Shown piece after piece: positions 60,825-64,000 of a stretch of 64,000 nucleotides of DNA. Under the pieces are notes generated by a model. It was not told where the DNA came from and ran no database searches. It saw only the letters and a program-made list of their open reading frames with translations. Made by a program: the position numbers and the translations under genes. Every line of letters starts with the position of its first letter. Positions within the stretch are counted from its first letter, which is position 1. Source of the DNA: Pseudomonadota bacterium (GTDB taxonomy: Bacteria; Pseudomonadota; Gammaproteobacteria; Xanthomonadales; Xanthomonadaceae); the NCBI GenBank assembly GCA_023390905.1, contig JAEWBY010000011.1, positions 1-64,000 on the forward strand, given 5' to 3'.

Positions 60825-61472
60825 TCATTCTCGCTCGAACGCCGCGACCTCGTCGAGGATGCGCTGGCTGCGGCGGATGCCGTCGGCGCCATCGTCGACG
60901 CGGCGCCTGCGATCGCGGCGTTCCTGCACCAGGCCGCGTCCGTATCGCCAGGTCGCGAGCAGGCCGATCACGCCCACCGCCAGACTGCCCCAGATCCATG
61001 GCGCGGTGGCTGCGCTGCGCGGCACATCGCCCAGACCGGCGAACGCCACCACCACCAGCACCCAGAAGATCCACCACGGCAATCCGCAGGCCGCCGAGTT
61101 CCATCCCTGGAAACGCAGCAGCCGCGCCATGCGTTTCTGGATGTCGAGCACCGGGACGTCGTAATCGATCGTGCCGATCAGGGTGATGGTGATGCCACCG
61201 CAGGCCAGGTGCAGCACGCCGAAGGCATGCACCAGCATGCCGGCGATGAGCAGGCCGAGGGTGTCGAGGTTGCGCGTCCAGCACGCCACGCCCAGCAGCA
61301 CCAGGCCCAGCCCGAGCAGCATCTGCACGATCTGCATCCACAGCAGCGGTCGCAGGCTCGCGCGCGCCTTGTCCAGGCGGCTCTCGCGCAGCAGTCGAGA
61401 CTGCACCTGATGCTGTTGCTGCAACCGGTGATCCAGTTGCTGCCAGGCGGCTTTCAGTTCATCGGGTTCCAT
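60825..61472 (-). CDS. Four-helix membrane protein next to an ECF sigma factor (candidate anti-sigma)
   Basis: A 215-residue inner membrane protein. A cytoplasmic N-terminal amphipathic helix (MEPDELKAAWQQLDHRLQQQ, to about residue 40) precedes four predicted membrane helices (about 45-65, 68-92, 130-150 and 160-180) and a basic C-terminus. No zinc-binding HxxxCxxC motif of classical ZAS anti-sigma factors is present. Its start lies 16 bp downstream of an ECF sigma gene. Position and topology suggest a membrane anti-sigma factor of unrecognised type; this is inference only. ATG 61472 follows GAGGAGTACGCC. Confidence 0.75.
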   Translation of the reverse strand: MEPDELKAAWQQLDHRLQQQHQVQSRLLRESRLDKARASLRPLLWMQIVQMLLGLGLVLLGVACWTRNLDTLGLLIAGMLVHAFGVLHLACGGITITLIGTIDYDVPVLDIQKRMARLLRFQGWNSAACGLPWWIFWVLVVVAFAGLGDVPRSAATAPWIWGSLAVGVIGLLATWRYGRGLVQERRDRRRRVDDGADGIRRSQRILDEVAAFERE

Positions 61473-61488
61473 GGCGTACTCCTCTGGC

Positions 61489-61992
61489 TCACAGCTCGTC
61501 GCGGATGCGCTGCTTGAGCCGGCTGATCTTGGTGGCGACATTGGTTTCGGTGAGACCGAGGATCTCGCTGATTTCGCGGTAGGCGCGATCCTCGAGGTAA
61601 AGCAGCAGCAGTGCGCGATCCAGCGGCGGCTGCGCGTGGATGAAGCGGTGCAGGGCGCGCACCTGCTGTTCGGCCGCGGGATCGCGTGCCCGCACGTCGG
61701 CGATGTCGTGCAGCGCATCGTCCAGCGGCACCGCCGGCACCCGCGCACGCCTCAGCGACGAGATCGCCACGTTCAGCGCCACGCGATACATCCAGGTGGA
61801 GAACGATCGCGTCGCGTCATAGCGCGGGAATGCCTGCCACAACTGCACGGCGATGTCCTGCATCAGCTCCGCGCGATCCTCCGGATGCCGGCAATAGCTC
61901 GCCGCCACCTTGACCAGGATGCCGCGATGTTGGTCCAGTTGTTCGGCGAACCATTGCCGTTCATCGCGTGCCATCGTGCCGACCGTGTCCAT
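61489..61992 (-). CDS. ECF-type RNA polymerase sigma factor
   Basis: A 167-residue sigma-70 family protein with regions 2 and 4 only. Region 2 is EDRAELMQDIAVQLWQAFPRYDATRSFSTWMYRVALNVAISSLRR (in pieces, about 40-85); region 4 is DRALLLLYLEDRAYREISEILGLTETNVATKISRLKQRIR (about 115-165). It directs RNA polymerase to stress or envelope genes. ATG 61992 (MDTVGTMARDERQW) or ATG 61974 begins the protein; the frame is open far upstream but that part is not sigma-like. It heads the minus-strand operon sigma-membrane protein-S4 protein. Confidence 0.9.
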   Translation of the reverse strand: MDTVGTMARDERQWFAEQLDQHRGILVKVAASYCRHPEDRAELMQDIAVQLWQAFPRYDATRSFSTWMYRVALNVAISSLRRARVPAVPLDDALHDIADVRARDPAAEQQVRALHRFIHAQPPLDRALLLLYLEDRAYREISEILGLTETNVATKISRLKQRIRDEL

Positions 61993-62206
61993 CCTCGCCC
62001 CATGCGATTGTGCTGGCTCGAAGGGGTGATTCGCGGTGCGAAGCAAAAAATCACACGACCTTCGCCCGCCGCGTGGAAAACAGTCCGGACCGGCCCTGTG
62101 GCCGGCAGCGGAAGGGCGCCCGGCCGGTCCCGGAGGGGACAGGAGAGCCCCGAAAGCGCACAATAGGCTGCTTGCGTGCGCACTCCGCGACGCCCCGGAG
62201 TCCTCC

Positions 62207-64000
<1,794 letters not shown>

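Overview
The window is dense, GC-rich chromosomal DNA from a gammaproteobacterium of the Xanthomonadaceae/Lysobacteraceae type (Lysobacter, Luteimonas, Pseudoxanthomonas or a close relative). The evidence is an S46 dipeptidyl-peptidase whose catalytic positions match DAP BII of Pseudoxanthomonas with an offset of one residue, a Xanthomonas-type nucleotide pyrophosphatase, a TorF-type porin, a bTHX-like small ribosomal protein with an Ala/Lys-rich tail, and degenerate heptamer arrays in intergenic DNA. I see no prophage, transposase, CRISPR array, tRNA or rRNA. Almost all of the window is core or soft-accessory chromosome. No gene is clearly broken, but the first (fadH) and last (DEAD-box helicase) genes run off the edges.

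Layout. 0-5.5 kb: fadH, then a three-gene overlapping operon for a compact SMC/condensin-like complex (kleisin-like, small winged-helix-like, SMC ATPase), resembling MksFEB without the MksG/JetD nuclease. 5.5-9.7 kb: oxidoreductase and MFS exporter divergent from a LysR regulator, then a LigB-type dioxygenase. 9.9-13.8 kb: the major OmpA-family porin with its own promoter and terminator, a secreted protein overlapping a pseudouridine synthase, and kbl. 14-19.4 kb: a sulfate uptake operon (OprP-like porin, binding protein, CysT, CysW, CysA). 19.7-24.4 kb: TorF porin, YciI-like protein, tdh and the S46 peptidase. 24.5-29.7 kb: histidine phosphatase, then folC, a SPOR protein, cvpA and purF in the classic order.

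29.7-36.4 kb: ferritin-like protein, lpxH divergent from gltX, then a zinc locus: zur, a ZnuD-like TonB receptor, a Zur-box-like operator and a divergent MerC-domain protein, followed by bTHX. 36.5-45.5 kb: histidine degradation genes hutI, hutF and hutU, interrupted by an Ada-AlkA/Ogt alkylation repair operon, a lipoprotein phosphodiesterase, and SnoaL-like and ThuA-like proteins. 45.8-50.4 kb: two secreted alpha-glycan enzymes (an (alpha/alpha)6-barrel hydrolase and trehalase) around a DUF1428 protein. 50.5-53.7 kb: small unknown proteins, a 33-residue membrane peptide, and an AraC regulator with a DMT exporter. 53.8-56.4 kb: a CHASE/PAS/GGDEF/EAL protein. 56.9-62 kb: OmpA lipoprotein, a MoaD-like plus Asp-box-propeller cassette, a MAPEG protein, a COG3904-like ClpP-fold lipoprotein, and an ECF sigma factor operon with an unrecognised membrane protein and an S4 protein. 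62.2 kb to the end: a DEAD-box helicase.

The features most in need of follow-up are the condensin-like operon, the MoaD/Asp-box cassette, the sigma-factor operon with its unrecognised membrane partner, the paired inverted heptamer arrays (one of which runs through a stop codon), a nested 17-bp inverted repeat next to the small membrane peptide, and the self-contained zinc locus.
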